A DNA stretch of 64,000 nt from Tupaia tana (taxonomy: Eukaryota > Chordata > Mammalia > Scandentia > Tupaiidae): assembly GCA_026018925.1 (NCBI GenBank), contig JAKSZU010000016.1, forward strand, positions 10,657,940-10,721,939. Reading direction: 5' to 3'. Each line of letters opens with the position of its first letter. The stretch's first letter is position 1. This document shows, in pieces, positions 10,567-21,180 of the stretch. A program made the position numbers and the translations under genes. The notes under the pieces are model-generated. The model saw nothing but the letters and a program-made list of their open reading frames with translations, ran no database searches and was not told where the DNA came from.

Positions 10567-10642
10567 TTGGTACTCAAGGTTTCGGAATTTGGAGCTTTTT
10601 GGATTTCAGGTTTTCAGATTAGAGACGCTCAGCCTGTATTAC
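10567..10642. mobile_element. Tigger-type DNA transposon end
   Basis: 'tactcaaggtttcggaattt' through 'cagattagagacgctcagcc' matches the terminal sequence of nonautonomous TcMar-Tigger elements. Only one end is present. Confidence 0.6.
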
Positions 10643-10709
10643 AATAGTTCCCAATTGTTGCTGCAACAATATTACCACAAACTTAGTAACTTAAAACAGC
10701 ACACCTCTA

Positions 10710-10888
10710 GGGCCAGCAGGTGGCATGGTGGTTAAGACGCTGGACACTCCCACATTGCCAAATGGCGGTTTGAGTCCTAGACCTGGTGGCTTGCTTTCTC
10801 ATTTTCCCTCTCTCTTTCTGTTTTTATGGTCAAATTAGAATAAATGAATGAGTAAATAAAATAAAATAAATAATTCTCCAAAAAAACG
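10710..10888 (+). mobile_element. tRNA-derived SINE, type B
   Basis: Head GGCCAGCAGGTGGCATGGTG, CT stretch, 'atggtcaaattagaataaat', AATAAA-rich tail. The head contains the CTCF core consensus. Confidence 0.88.
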
Positions 10889-11097
10889 GCTCTGTTGTTT
10901 ATTTTACAGTTCTGGGGATCAGACCATTAAGACGGGTCAGGAAGGGGGTTCTCCTGGTGGCTGAGGCATCCAGTTCCTCGCCTCTTCCAGCTTCCAGAGG
11001 TTGTTGCATTCCTTGGCTGGAGATTGCATCGCTCTGACCTCTGCTCCTGTCCTCACATTTCTCTCTGTGATTCTGACCTTCCTGTCTCTTTCTTTCT

Positions 11098-11376
11098 TCT
11101 TTTTTTTTTTTCCTTTCTTTTTTGAGAGGTTTTTGCTATAGGGCGCGTGCACTCGCCAGACAGACAGAGACAGACATAGAGATAGAAAGCGAGAAATCAC
11201 CCCCCCAGGGGGGATGGCCTCGCCGCGATCCCTTCTCCTCCATTCTCCTCTCGGGATCATGGGCATGCACGCACACACGCCTGGCATGAGTTTAAGCCAC
11301 CGGGTCCGGGACTCGAACCGCGGTCAGCTACGTGGGAGTCCAGCGACATAGCCATTACGCTAACTGCTGGTCCCCT
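11098..11376 (-). mobile_element. tRNA-derived SINE, type A
   Basis: Young, complete copy with internal palindrome 'cacccccccaggggggatgg' and intact head on the minus strand (B box GGTTCGAGTCC). Confidence 0.93.
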
Positions 11377-11536
11377 CTTTTTGTTTTTTTTTAAAGGAAT
11401 TATTTTATTTAACTTTGTTTATTTAATTTGATGAGAGAGAGAAAGTGAGAAAGTAAGCCACCAGGTCCGTGACTCGAACCATGGTTGGCCATGTGGAAGT
11501 CCAGCACCATAATTACCACTGCACCTGCTGGCCTCA
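11377..11536 (-). mobile_element. tRNA-derived SINE, type B
   Basis: It abuts the type A copy. 'taatttgatgagagagagaa' then 'ggtccgtgactcgaaccatg' and the minus-strand head ending at 'gcacctgctggcc'. Confidence 0.85.
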
Positions 11537-11678
11537 TGTCTCCATCATTCACTGATAAGAATCTTCATGATTACAGTCTACTCCCCCTCATAATATAGAG
11601 TAATCTTTCATCTTAAAAATCCTTAGCTTAATCACATCTGTAAAGTGCGTTTGCCATGTAAGAAAGCATATTCAAAGG

Positions 11679-12240
11679 GGACGGCTCTGTGGTCTGGTGG
11701 CTAAGGGAGCCATATCCCTCATGGCTGAACGCTAAGGTCAAGTCCTGGCCCCAGTGGTTTGAAAATACACCAGGCTCATATTTTTCTTTTTTCTTTTTTT
11801 TTTTTTTGGAGAGGTTTTTCGCTATAGGGCGCGTGCACTCGCCAGACAGACAGAGAGAGACATAGAGACAGAAAGCGAGAAATCACCCCCCAGGGGGGAT
11901 GGTCACGCCGCAATCCCTTCTCCTCCATTCTCCTCTTGGGATCTTGGGCACGCACGCACACGCGCCCGGCGTGAGTTGTAAGCCACCGGGTCTGAGACGC
12001 AAACCGCAGTCGACTACGTGGGAGTCCAGCGACATAGCCATTACGCTAACTGCTGGTTCCCCAGGCTCATATTTCTGTGTGCCCCAAATCCCAACAGAAT
12101 GGAGATATGGAGGAGACAGGATTGTGATGTGCCCATTCACCATTGGGGTGGGTGCCTACTCTCTCTCTCTCTCTCTCACTCTCAATCTCAATCTTGGAGG
12201 GCAAGTGCCCTGTGGCAAATTTTTAAAAAAGAAAAGAAAA
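11679..12240 (+). mobile_element. tRNA-derived SINE, type C, split by type A
   Basis: Head 'gacggctctgtggtctggtg' to 11786, resuming at 12063 with 'gtgccccaaatcccaacaga', a CT tract and a 'tgtggcaaatttttaaaaa' tail. Confidence 0.85.
11787..12062 (-). mobile_element. tRNA-derived SINE, type A
   Basis: Complete, inserted in the type C copy in opposite orientation. Repeat AGGCTCATATTT marks the junctions (11772, 12063). It shares 'gagttgtaagccaccgggtc' with 40042-40312, a subfamily mark. Confidence 0.94.
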
Positions 12241-12494
12241 TATATTCACAGGTTTTGGGGAATAGGACAAGGACGTTCCTGGGAGGCAACTGCTCAGCCT
12301 GCTATGATGCCAGAGGGAATTCTCCTCAGGAATTCAATGTGGGGTCCAGGATCCTTCACACCCAGCAGAACCCGTGAAGGGTGTTTCACTGAAATTTAAG
12401 AACCATTAATACATGGCCACATGCCCTCTTCGAAAAAGCGAGCAGCCTAGGAGATTTAAAAACTTCCTCAAAAATCTATTCTAAATCTAAATTA

Positions 12495-12738
12495 AGTTAT
12501 TTTCCTCTACTCGCGATAGAGTACACGTTTGTATGTGAGAACAAGAAAGAGAGGGAGTGAGGCCTGCCCTCCACAGAGGGTGGTCGCTCTGTGACCGCCT
12601 CCTCTATCCTCCAGCTGTTTGGTCTTGGGTACTTCCTTATGGGCCTGGCACATTCAGGCTAACTGGGCCAGGGATTTGAACTGCAGTTGCCATGTGGAAT
12701 CTGGCTTCTCTTGAGCAGTACATTACTTCTGCATCATG
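12495..12738 (-). mobile_element. tRNA-derived SINE, type C, old
   Basis: 'ctcgcgatagagtacacgtt', a GA stretch, 'cctatgggcctggc'-like body and a decayed head. Weakly preserved. Confidence 0.55.
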
Positions 12739-13041
12739 GAAACAGTCCCAAATTTATTCTGTCAAAATCAATGACTAAAGAATTTAAAGTGCGTTTTTTG
12801 CCCTAATGCAATGTTCTAACTTCACATTATTTGACAATATTTTAAAATCTTTTTTGGTTATCAACTCCCTAAGCATTCTACCCTTTCCTCTTACTAGAGA
12901 CCCCCAGCACTTATTTTACTTTTTCCTTGCTGATATTTTTATAATGGCTATCAAAGCCAGCCAGCTGACATGCGTGTGCTCGTGATCTGGGGCTGACTGA
13001 GGCTGGGGGCCGATTGTGGCACTGGGACCTGTTGTGGGTGC

Positions 13042-13042
<1 letters not shown>

Positions 13043-13092
<50 letters not shown>
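13043..13092. repeat. (CT)n microsatellite
   Basis: About 23 CT units, probably from a decayed SINE body. Confidence 0.95.
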
Positions 13093-13094
<2 letters not shown>

Positions 13095-13135
13095 TCACGG
13101 AAAAGGGAAATGAGCAGATTACAAAAAAAAAAAAA

Positions 13136-13222
13136 AGGGACCAGCAGATTGCATAATGGTTACATCGCTGGACTCCCACGTAGTTGACCACGGTGTGAGT
13201 CCAGACCCAGCAGCTTAAAAGG
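13136..13222 (+). mobile_element. tRNA-derived SINE, type A, head only
   Basis: 'gggaccagcagattgcataa' to the 'cagcagcttaaaa' end of the tRNA-like region. The body is missing. Confidence 0.75.
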
Positions 13223-14960
13223 CAAATATGTGGAACTAGTGCTTCCAGGGAATAAGACAAATGAAGATTTTTCTGCTGATAATTCTCCCACCAGATCTCA
13301 TTCTCAAGTTCCTCCATGCACTGAATGTCTACACAGTGTAAGTGAACCATACCCAAACATCTGAATACTATTAGGGTCAACATATTCCTCAATTCCCACT
13401 GAATCTGCCACACAAAGGGAGAAAATCAGAATGGCAAAAAGATCACCTCCTCCCGCACACCTCTGAATGCTCAGATTGAACATCAAACATATAACCCATC
13501 AGATGACTAGAAATCACTGCAGAGGCACAAGAAATATGAGAAACCATGAAAAAACCTCTCCTCCAAGGGAAAAGAATAACTCCTCTTCGTCCACAGACAG
13601 TACAATGGACCTCACAGAAATGTCTGATAAAGAATTTAGAATACTGGGACCAGCAGTTAGCATAATGGCTATGTCGCTGGACTCCCACGTAGTCGACCGC
13701 GGTTCGAGTCCCGGACCCGGTGGCTGAAACTCATGCCGGGCACGTGTGTGTGCGTGCCTAAGATCCCGAGAGGAGAAAAGAGGAGAAGGGATTGCGGTGT
13801 GGCCATCCCCCCTGGAGGGTGATTTCTCGCTTTCTGTCTCTCTGTCTGTCTCTGTCTGGCGAGCACATGTGCCCTATAGCAAAAACCTCTCCAAAAAAAA
13901 AAAAAAAGAATTTAGAATATTCATAGTGACAAAGCTAACAGAGATCCAAAAGAAGAGGGACAATGAACTCTAGAAGAGGCTGGAGAAAAGAGCCGACGAA
14001 TTCCAGGAGGTGACGAAGTTCTTGCATGATCCGAAAGAGGAAATATACACCATAAAAAAAGAACTAGATGGAACTGTTAAAGATGAAGGCTGTAATACAG
14101 GAAGTCAAAACCTCCCTTGAAAGTATTAAAAATGGACTAGATCTTACAGAAAATTGAATCTCAGATGTAGAAGACAAAATCATTGACTAGAAAAATCCAC
14201 CACAAAGACTGAGAAAATAGACCCCCAAAAATGAGAATAGTAGATATCATTAAATACCGAGAAATACTAGATACCATTAAATATCCAAACATCTGGATAA
14301 TGGGTATCCCAGAAGGTGAAAAGACTAATAAGGGCATTGATAATTTATTCCATGAAATCCTAGAAGAAAACTTTCCAAACCTAGAGAGGCATTCAAAGGT
14401 TCAGGCCCAAGAAATGCAAAAGACCCCAAATAGGATCAACCTAAGAAGATGTTCTCCAAGACACATTATAGCCAGATTGACCAAAACCACATACAAAGTT
14501 AGATACTAAGATTGGCAAGAGAGAAACATCAAGTTACCTACAAAGGATATCCCATCAGGCTAACAGTGAACCTCTCATTAGAAACAACGTGAGCAAAGAA
14601 AGAATGGGAAAATATATTCAAAGTGTTGAGTGAAAAAAATTTTCAATCAAGAATACTATACCTGGTAAGATTATGTGAAGAGAAGACAAGAATATTCTCA
14701 AATAAACAAAACCTCAAAGAATGTACTGACATCAGACCAGTTCTCCAAGAAGTTCTGAAGGGAGTGCTATACCAGACACACAGAAAATAAGAGCTCAAAA
14801 ACAATTAAGAAAATGGCTTAATAGTAGGGACAAGTCCAGAGCTGAATGTTACCTTACAGAATTTAAATGGAAAGATCTGACCACAACAGAAGATAAATTA
14901 AGTGCAGGAGACTGAACTAGTGAAATAGAATTTTATGACTTTTGACTAAAAACTTCCCTG
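13223..14960 (+). mobile_element. LINE-1/HAL1-type ORF1 relic
   Basis: The conserved LINE-1 ORF1 core can be read at 14270-14505: NIWIMGIPEGEKTNKGI, then EENFPNLERHSKVQAQEMQK, then TPNRINLRRCSPRHIIARLT. ORF1 proteins are RNA-binding trimers needed for retrotransposition. Upstream, frame pieces (13467-13645) read DLTEMSDKEFRI before a SINE splits them. Downstream, 'gaatactatacctggtaaga' and 'ccagttctccaagaagttct' match the C-terminal ORF1 coding region. Multiple stops make it a dead copy. No ORF2 (reverse transcriptase) follows, which fits a half-LINE (HAL1) or a truncated L1M. Confidence 0.75.
13644..13904 (+). mobile_element. tRNA-derived SINE, type A
   Basis: Complete and close to consensus, inserted in the LINE relic. 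Target duplication AAAGAATTTAGAATA at 13629-13643 and 13905-13919. The B box GGTTCGAGTCC and the internal GCGGTTCGAG context are intact. Confidence 0.95.
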
Positions 14961-15086
14961 ATCTTCTATGCTTTGTTTTCCAGAGTTAAGGATTTTTGTC
15001 TTCTCTTGAGTTGTGGACAAGTCCATGTACTTACTATTCAAATAGAATCTTAACCTGTTTCCTGGCTTTAAGTCTTAAGCAAATCT

Positions 15087-15360
15087 CTCTCTCTCTCTCT
15101 CTTTTTTTTAAGGAGGTTTTCACTATAGGGCGCGTGCGCTCGCCAGACAGACAGAGAGAGAAAGAGAGACAGAAAGCGAGAAATCACCCCCCAGGAGTGA
15201 TGGTCACACCACAATCCCTTCTCCCCCATTCTCTTCTCGGGATCTTAGGCATGCATGCACACGTGCCCGGCGTGAGTTTTAAGCCACCGGGTCCGGGATG
15301 CGAACCGCGGTTGACTACGTGGGAGTCCAGCGACATAGCCATTATGTTAACTGCTGGTCC
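15087..15360 (-). mobile_element. tRNA-derived SINE, type A
   Basis: Complete. Target duplication CTTAAGCAAATCT / CCTAAGCAAATCT (15074-15086, 15361-15373). The B-box variant reads GGTTCGCATCC, as at 28530. Confidence 0.93.
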
Positions 15361-15373
15361 CCTAAGCAAATCT

Positions 15374-15651
15374 TCTAACATTTTTTTATTTTGATTTATG
15401 AAAGCTAAAACTGCCTTTCTTGAAATTTAAAAATATATGAAAACATACCTATTTAATGACCACAGTAAGCTATATAGCCCCAGCTAGGTGCTACTTTAAA
15501 GTATATTCATTCTACTCACAGAGTTTCATGCCTAAAGTCAAACATGTGTTCACAGATATGTATATATCAGCTGAATTTGCTATCAAAAGTAGTTAGATTA
15601 ACTAAGATATTTTGTGAATCAATAAAATTTGGAAGGAAAAAAAAGAATGGA
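15374..15651. other. AT-rich non-coding DNA
   Basis: Ends with 'caataaaatttggaaggaaa', which looks like the A-rich end of an old retrotransposed sequence. Not assigned. Confidence 0.35.
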
Positions 15652-15880
15652 AAACAGCTGCAGATACCAGAGACAGTGTAGAAGGAGGGTGGGAAACAGC
15701 AGAGGGTGAGAAATTGGGGGGAGGAGAGATATATAAGAAACAAGAAATAGAAAATTATTTGTTGATGATAACATGTATGATTAAGCCACTATACAGTATA
15801 TTCTGGATGGGAAATCACATATTGTTTGCTGTGATGATGTTCAGTGAATGAATGTTAAATAAATAAACAAATTTTTGAAA
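15652..15880 (+). mobile_element. Possible LINE-1 3' end
   Basis: 'gagggtgggaaacagcagag', a G-rich stretch, 'attaagccactatacagtat' and a final 'aaataaataaacaaat' tail resemble the truncated element at 46337-46673. The G-rich tract followed by an A-rich tail is typical of LINE-1 3' UTRs. Confidence 0.45.
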
Positions 15881-15882
15881 AA

Positions 15883-15967
15883 GTCACATGTGCGTGTGTG
15901 TGCGTGCCCTCGATCCCGAGAGGAGAATGGAGGAGAGGGGATTGTGGCGTGGCCACCCCCCCGGGGA
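15883..15967 (+). mobile_element. tRNA-derived SINE, type A, internal fragment
   Basis: Only the 'gtgtgcgtgccctcgatccc' to 'ggccacccccccgggg' body section is present; head and tail are both missing. Unusual for simple 5' truncation. Confidence 0.75.
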
Positions 15968-16140
15968 TAACATCAGTGTAATGCACGCACACTTGGATCT
16001 GCGAGGTGCTGCTACATGCTTCTCAGCACCACACAATCAACGCTAGCAGACAAAGCGGGAAGTGACTAGATACAGAGGGGAGGTCACATTTATTTTTTAC
16101 TGAATAATTACTCCAGATATAACAGCTCTTTGCTTTAGAA

Positions 16141-16342
16141 TTTTTAAAAAGAATTGTTTATTTAATTTTACTTATCATTCATCTATCATTTGTTTTAATT
16201 TGACCAGAGAGAGAAAGACCCACACACAGAGGGAAAGTGAGAAAGCAAGTGAGAAAGCAAGCTGCCAGGTCTGGGACTCAAACTGTGGCCAGCCATGTGG
16301 GAGCATCCAGCACCTTAGCCACCATGCCACCTGCTGGCCCCT
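16141..16342 (-). mobile_element. tRNA-derived SINE, type B
   Basis: 'gttttaatttgaccagagag', 'gagaaagcaagctgccaggt' and the minus-strand head 'gccagcaggtggcatggtgg'. A short 'gtgagaaagcaa' unit is duplicated. Confidence 0.85.
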
Positions 16343-16344
16343 GT

Positions 16345-16560
16345 TTTAGAATTTTGTTTTGAAAATTTCTTTCATGAGAGAGTACGAGAGGGAAGCAGGC
16401 ACCCCTGACAGGGTCTCACCAAACTGGGCTCTGTCTCCCTCCTCCAGCCCTTGAAAACCGGTGTTTCAGGTCAACCTGGGCTTCGAAACATGGTTTCCAT
16501 CTGGCACCAGCATCACAGAGGGGCGACCCGCTGCCTGTGTCATCTGGCTGGGCCTTGTCT
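16345..16560 (-). mobile_element. SINE, type D, old
   Basis: 'ctttcatgagagagtacgag', 'gggtctcaccaaactgggct' and a strongly decayed head. Assigned by similarity to 38295-38485. Confidence 0.5.
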
Positions 16561-17100
16561 CAGAATTTAAGATTGGCCTCACAAAAACTAAAAAGAGAAA
16601 AGCCTAATTGAACAGAACGCCCTCCACGGGGACTACCCTAGCCTATTGCACTGTATCTGAGTTGACAAAGAGATTGTGAATGACTCCCGAGTGCCCAAGA
16701 GGGCACACGTATGCATGCGTATGCTTGTGTGCATGTTAGCGTCCATGTACGAACGGAGCCAAGGCTTGCAGAAAACTTACCTAATGCTTCAGCCTTAACA
16801 GAATTTCTCTTCTTTGCAAAAAACTAAAAAAAATAATTCCAGGCAAATCTGGAAAATCTGTTTTTGTCTAAAACCTCATAGAGCACTTTCTCAAGGATTT
16901 ATGATGTCTGAGAAATGTTATACTTTGAGACACCAAAAGCTAAGATGGACAGAAATGAGAAGGCGTGGTTGGAAAGAATTCTACCTCCATATACCATTCC
17001 ACCTCTCAATTTGTTACTTAATATGGGCCTAGGAAGCTACGGAGTAGAGACAAACCTATGTTTTTACCTGGCTATAGGATTTCCAGGAAAGCAGCCTTTA
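16561..17100. other. Single-copy non-coding DNA
   Basis: Short frames on the plus strand (16814-17109) have no recognisable domain. Confidence 0.4.
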
Positions 17101-17143
17101 AAAAAATAAATAAATGAATGAATGAATAAATAAATAAATAAAG
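17101..17143. repeat. (AAATGAAT)n-type low-complexity repeat
   Basis: Alternating AAAT and GAAT units, resembling the tail of a type B SINE whose body is gone. Confidence 0.8.
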
Positions 17144-17274
17144 TGTACGATAATGTTACGGGACTGGCAGAGAACAGGAGCAAGGACAGCACCTCACAGC
17201 TGTAGGCCCAGGGAGAGGCCTGCTGGGCGACCATGTCTGTTGGGGAGAAGGACCTTGGCTGGGGGGTCTTAAGC

Positions 17275-17379
17275 ATCTGGTTTCAATCCCATGAGAATCC
17301 ACATACCAGCTAGGAAGCCGCACTCCTTATTCTCTGCCTCTTGGATGCTCACCTGTAAAATGGAATGATGACAATACCT
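17275..17379 (+). mobile_element. MIR relic
   Basis: 'cctcttggatgctcacctgt' and 'aaaatggaatgatgacaata' match the MIR core reading 'cctcatctgtaaaatgg'. Interrupted by the next SINE. Confidence 0.5.
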
Positions 17380-17569
17380 TTTTTAAAATATTATTTATTT
17401 ATTTTATTCATTATTAGTTATTATTTTTTAAGTTTGCTATAAAGCATGCATGCTCACCAGAAAGAGAGAGAGGGTAAAGTGAGAAAGCAAGCTGCCAGGT
17501 CTGGGACTTGAACGACAGTCAGCCATGTGAGAGTCCAGCAGCTTTCCCACCATGCCACCTGCTGCCCCT
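17380..17569 (-). mobile_element. tRNA-derived SINE, type B
   Basis: T/A-rich tail, 'gtttgctataaagcatgcat', GA stretch, 'ccaggtctgggacttgaacg', head ending 'gccacctgctgcccc'. Confidence 0.85.
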
Positions 17570-18084
17570 ACAATATGTATGTTTTAAATGTATTGATTTT
17601 TCACCTTCAATCGCCGTATCATTCCTGCATGCCAAATGAATTTTCCCACTATGAATACACTGCATACCAGTCCAGTCAGAGACGTGACCACATATACTAT
17701 AATCAAGAGATTTCTTTCCATTTTGGGTTCCTTAAATGTTTTGCTTTTTTCTTCTTCCCCTTGGTTCCCTCCCACCCCCTGCCCCGTTTCCCGCCCTCTT
17801 CCCCCACTGTCTCCAGTATCTCCATGGCTCGCCATGCTTTTATACCTGCAGTCATCCTGTTCCTGCTGTGGACATCCGGCATCTATCGAGTGGGGACATA
17901 TAATGCATGTTGTTGATGCTGCTCTTATGAAGACTAAATAAAACCTCAGTGTGCAGAAACCCCTAAGCGTAGCAATGTCATCGCTCCGTGTCTGTGGTGG
18001 ATTGGTTCCAGGATCCCCCAAATCCACAAACGCTGGTGCAGCATTTGCAGATGAACTAAGCACCTCCTCCCACAGTCTTTGTTT

Positions 18085-18376
18085 TTCTTTTTTTTCTCTT
18101 TTTTTTAGAGAGGTTTTTTTTTTTTTTTTTTTTTTTGCTATAGGGCGCGTGCGCTCACCAGACAGACAGAGAGAGACAGAGAGATAGAAAGCGAGAAATC
18201 ACCCCCCAGGGGGAACGGCCACGCTGCAATCCCTTCTCCTCCATTCTCCTCTCGGGATCTTGGGCACGCACGCACACGCACCTGGCGTGAGTTTAAGCCA
18301 CCGGGTCTGGGACTCGAACCGCGGTCGACTATGTGGGAGTTCAGCGACATAGCCATTACACTAACTGCTGGTCCCT
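18085..18376 (-). mobile_element. tRNA-derived SINE, type A
   Basis: The A tail is partly duplicated ('gagaggtttttt' before a T20 run). The body and head are otherwise near consensus, with B box GGTTCGAGTCC. Confidence 0.92.
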
Positions 18377-18379
18377 GTT

Positions 18380-18635
18380 TTTCATTTTTAAAAGTTAGTT
18401 TATTTTTTTCCCATGAACAAGAGAAGTAAAGAAAGAGAGACAGAGAGAAAATACCCCCAAGAGAGCCCTGATGCCTACATTCATCCCGAGTCTCCGCCAG
18501 CCCCGATCACGGGAGCATGAGTGTCGGATGTACTCAGCGCGTCTCCAGGCACAAGCTGAGAACCGCTCACTCGGGCCAGCCTCACAGAGTGTCACGTGCC
18601 CCTGCCATGCCACCCTCCAGCCCCCACTCTGGCAC
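18380..18635 (-). mobile_element. SINE, type D
   Basis: 'ttttcccatgaacaagagaa', a GA stretch, 'gagccctgatgcctacattc' and a decayed head. It abuts the type A copy inside the Tigger element. Confidence 0.55.
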
Positions 18636-18835
18636 ACTTCAAATCATCTCTGGATTACAACATCTAATACAGTGTGAACACCGTGTCACTAGCTGTTATT
18701 CCAGTTACTATTCCATTGTAAATTCAGTTTCTGCTATCTGGAACTTTTTTGGATCCCCGTCCCCCAAGTATTCTCAATCCATGGTTGGTGGCATTCATGA
18801 ATGAGAACCCAAAGATACAGAGACCTGACTGTCCA

Positions 18836-19059
18836 ACTGTGGGGTAACGCTTAGGACAGAGTAAGTGCTCAGTAATCAGGAGTCGTCGTTGTCCCTCGGT
18901 TACGTGCCAGTGCCGCGTAAGAGAAAAAGAACTTGAGCCAGGACGTAACTGAGAGGTTTCCCTGCAGTCACGGCAGATGATGAAATGGGCCCGGCTTCGC
19001 GGTGCAAGGCAAGCGTGCTACTCAAGGCAAGCTGGGTCACACACGGGAACCGCAGTTTC
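18836..19059. other. Single-copy non-coding DNA
   Basis: No repeat or coding signal recognised. Confidence 0.35.
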
Positions 19060-19251
19060 GGGTTTTTTTCTCTAAGACTTATTGATTTAATTAAATTTAA
19101 TTAATTAATTATCATTACTATTTTTAAATTTGCTATAGGGCATGTGTTCTCACTAAAGACAGACAGGGAGCGAGGGAAGGTGACAAGGTCTGGGACTCGA
19201 ACCATGTTGGCCATGTCCAGTGCCCCAACACCATGCCACCTGCTGGCCTCT
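19060..19251 (-). mobile_element. tRNA-derived SINE, type B
   Basis: 'aaatttgctatagggcatgt', 'aggtctgggactcgaaccat', head ending 'gccacctgctggcc'. Likely target duplication CCGCAGTTT (19051 and 19255). Confidence 0.83.
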
Positions 19252-19641
19252 CAGCCGCAGTTTTAACCCCAGGTTTGATCAGCCTGAAGCAGCACTGGGC
19301 ATGTGCAAGTGCCCAAAGTCCCCCAGGCTGGGGGATGGGAGGAAGAGGATGAGGCGAGAGCAGCCCCTGTGGGCGGTGCTCCTCCCTTTCACACCCTTGA
19401 ATGCACGTGGGAACACTGTATCATGAATAAAGAAAAAAGTCAATTAAATGGATACAATCAATTTAAATAATGTACTATATTTTATTAAACATACAAAAAT
19501 ATTGGCAGTTCACTATATAATCAATATCAATAAGGTATTTGACGTTCTTTTCTTTCATACTAAGTCTTTGACATCCTATATTTTACAATTGTGGCATAGT
19601 CAATTCAGACTGGCCAACTTTTCAGACTGGCAACTTTTTAA
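19252..19641. other. Single-copy non-coding DNA
   Basis: AT-rich after 19430. No gene. Confidence 0.35.
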
Positions 19642-19655
19642 AAGTATAAGCGCCC

Positions 19656-19919
19656 TTGGGACCAGCAGTTAGCGTAATGGCTATGTTGCTGAATTCCCAT
19701 GTAGCCGACTACGGTTCGAGTCCCTGACCCGGTGGCTTAAACTCATGCCAGGCGCGTGTGCGTGCATGCCCAAGACCCTGAGAGGAGAATGGAGAAGAAG
19801 GGATTGCGGCATGGCCATCCCCCCTGGGGGGTGACTTCTCGCTTTCTGTCTCTCTGTCTCTCTTTCTGATGAGTCCACGCGCCCTATGGCAAAAACCTCT
19901 CCAAAAAAAAAAAAAAAAT
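19656..19919 (+). mobile_element. tRNA-derived SINE, type A
   Basis: Complete. Target duplication AAGTATAAGCGCCC / AAGTGTAAGCGCCC (19642-19655, 19920-19933). B box GGTTCGAGTCC. Confidence 0.95.
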
Positions 19920-19933
19920 AAGTGTAAGCGCCC

Positions 19934-20331
19934 CCTGTGGCTAGTGGCTACTATATCAGACAGTGCTCGTCTAACACCTGCCCCTGAATTCCCAAGAATG
20001 ACCCCTAACCACTGGAAACTCCTTTTGGCAATTATGCAGATGGATTCCAGGTGCAAAATCTCTTCTTGCCCTGAAGCTAATCCTGTTTCACAGAGGAGTA
20101 GCAGATGGAACAATGTGGAATATTAGGACGAGCAATTTGCTACAATTTGACTCATATTCCCCAAGTTCCACATCTCTTTCTCTGGAAACTAATGTCAGGG
20201 CAGCTAGAACTAGATTTGCTTTCAGAATTCTTCAGGACACAGAGGACTGTTACTGTTATTAGAGTATATTACTCGTTGGCTCGAATTTCTTTCTACTATT
20301 CAGAGGCCAGGAACCAAGAGGAGAAGCCTGT
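19934..20331. other. Single-copy non-coding DNA
   Basis: No SINE; short frames without domains. Confidence 0.35.
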
Positions 20332-20341
20332 GTGGCACCTT

Positions 20342-20620
20342 CGTTTTGTTTCAAAGGTTTTTGTCATAGGGTGTGTGCACTCACCGTAAAGGCAGAGACA
20401 GTGAGAGGTAAAGTGAGACATCACCTGCCTTCGGGAGTAGGGGGGCAGGTAGGAGGGGATGGCCACACTGCAACCCCTTCTCCTACATTCTCCTGGGAGC
20501 TTGGGCTACATGTGCATGGGCCCAGAGTGATTTTCAAGCCACTGGGTCTGGGACTCCAACTGCAGTCAGTCATGTGGGAGTCCAGAAGCATAACCACGAC
20601 ACCATCTGGTGGCCCCTCTA
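20342..20620 (-). mobile_element. tRNA-derived SINE, A-like
   Basis: 'ggtttttgtcatagggtgtg', body and head ending 'caccatctggtggcccc'. Flanks TGGCACCTT / TGGTACCTT suggest the target duplication. Confidence 0.83.
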
Positions 20621-20635
20621 TGGTACCTTTTTTAA

Positions 20636-20914
20636 GATTGTTATTTTATTTTATTATTTTTTTGAGAGGTTTTTGCGATAGGGTGGGTGCGTGCACTCGC
20701 CAGACAGAGAGAGACAGAGAGACAGAAAGCGAGAAATCACCCCCCAGGGGGCATGGCCACGACGCAATCCCTTCTCCTCCATTTTCTTCTTGGGATCTTG
20801 GGCACACACGCACACGTGCCCGGCGTGAGTTTTAAGCCACCGGGCCCAGGATGCAAACCGCGGTTGACTACATGGGAGTCCAGCGACATAGCCATTACAC
20901 TAACTGCAAGTCCC
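20636..20914 (-). mobile_element. tRNA-derived SINE, type A
   Basis: Complete; the internal palindrome and 'ccacgacgcaatcccttctc' are present. The B-box variant (GGTTTGCATCC) is related to the 15087 and 28530 copies. Confidence 0.92.
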
Positions 20915-21180
20915 TTAAGTTCGTGTGGGAAGACCACCCAAGAAAGAACATTTTCCCTCTCCAATGTATTCCGCCCTTTGCCATGAATATTGATGAACCA
21001 GCAGGTGGCAGTCTAACACCTTATATAGAAAGTTCTAGCGTTGGACCCATAGCAGAGTAGCTAAAAGTATCTCTTTGCTGAGAAAGGCAGTGGTCAATGC
21101 TTGGTCTTTGTCTGGAGTTTATGAGATAATTATAGGATTGTGGTGAAGACAGTGCAGTTAAAGCTGAGATGGATATTCTA
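20915..21180. other. Single-copy DNA with a CTCF-core match
   Basis: ACCAGCAGGTGGCAGTCTA at about 20998-21016 fits the CTCF core without an obvious SINE around it. No coding signal. Confidence 0.35.

Larger units (their letters stand above)
10641..12310 (-). mobile_element. MLT1-type MaLR LTR broken by several SINEs
   Basis: Pieces at 10641-10709, 10889-11097, 11537-11678 and 12241-12310 join into one minus-strand LTR: 'attaccacaaacttagtaac', 'ttttacagttctggggatca', 'cttaatcacatctgtaaagt', 'tattcacaggttttgggg'. Five SINEs sit in it. No viral gene. Confidence 0.8.
17985..18835. mobile_element. Tigger/MER2-like DNA transposon, split
   Basis: 'tggattggttccaggatccc' (17998) and, after two inserted SINEs, 'aatcatctctggattacaac', 'tctcaatccatggttggtgg' and 'gatacagagacctgactgtc' match a nonautonomous MER2-type Tigger element. 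No transposase frame. Confidence 0.65.

Noticed and set aside
13021-13092. (CT)n as a promoter GAGA-type element
   Set aside because: Such CT/GA runs are part of most SINE bodies here; no start site or gene follows.
13644-13720. tRNA gene candidates, because A and B boxes are well preserved in many places
   Set aside because: All lie at the heads of SINE copies with SINE body, A tail and target duplication; none folds by eye into a proper cloverleaf with a clean anticodon arm.
20998-21016. Second single-copy CTCF site (ACCAGCAGGTGGCAGTCTA)
   Set aside because: The core fits, but it lies beside a SINE and could be a remnant of a SINE head; kept only as a note.
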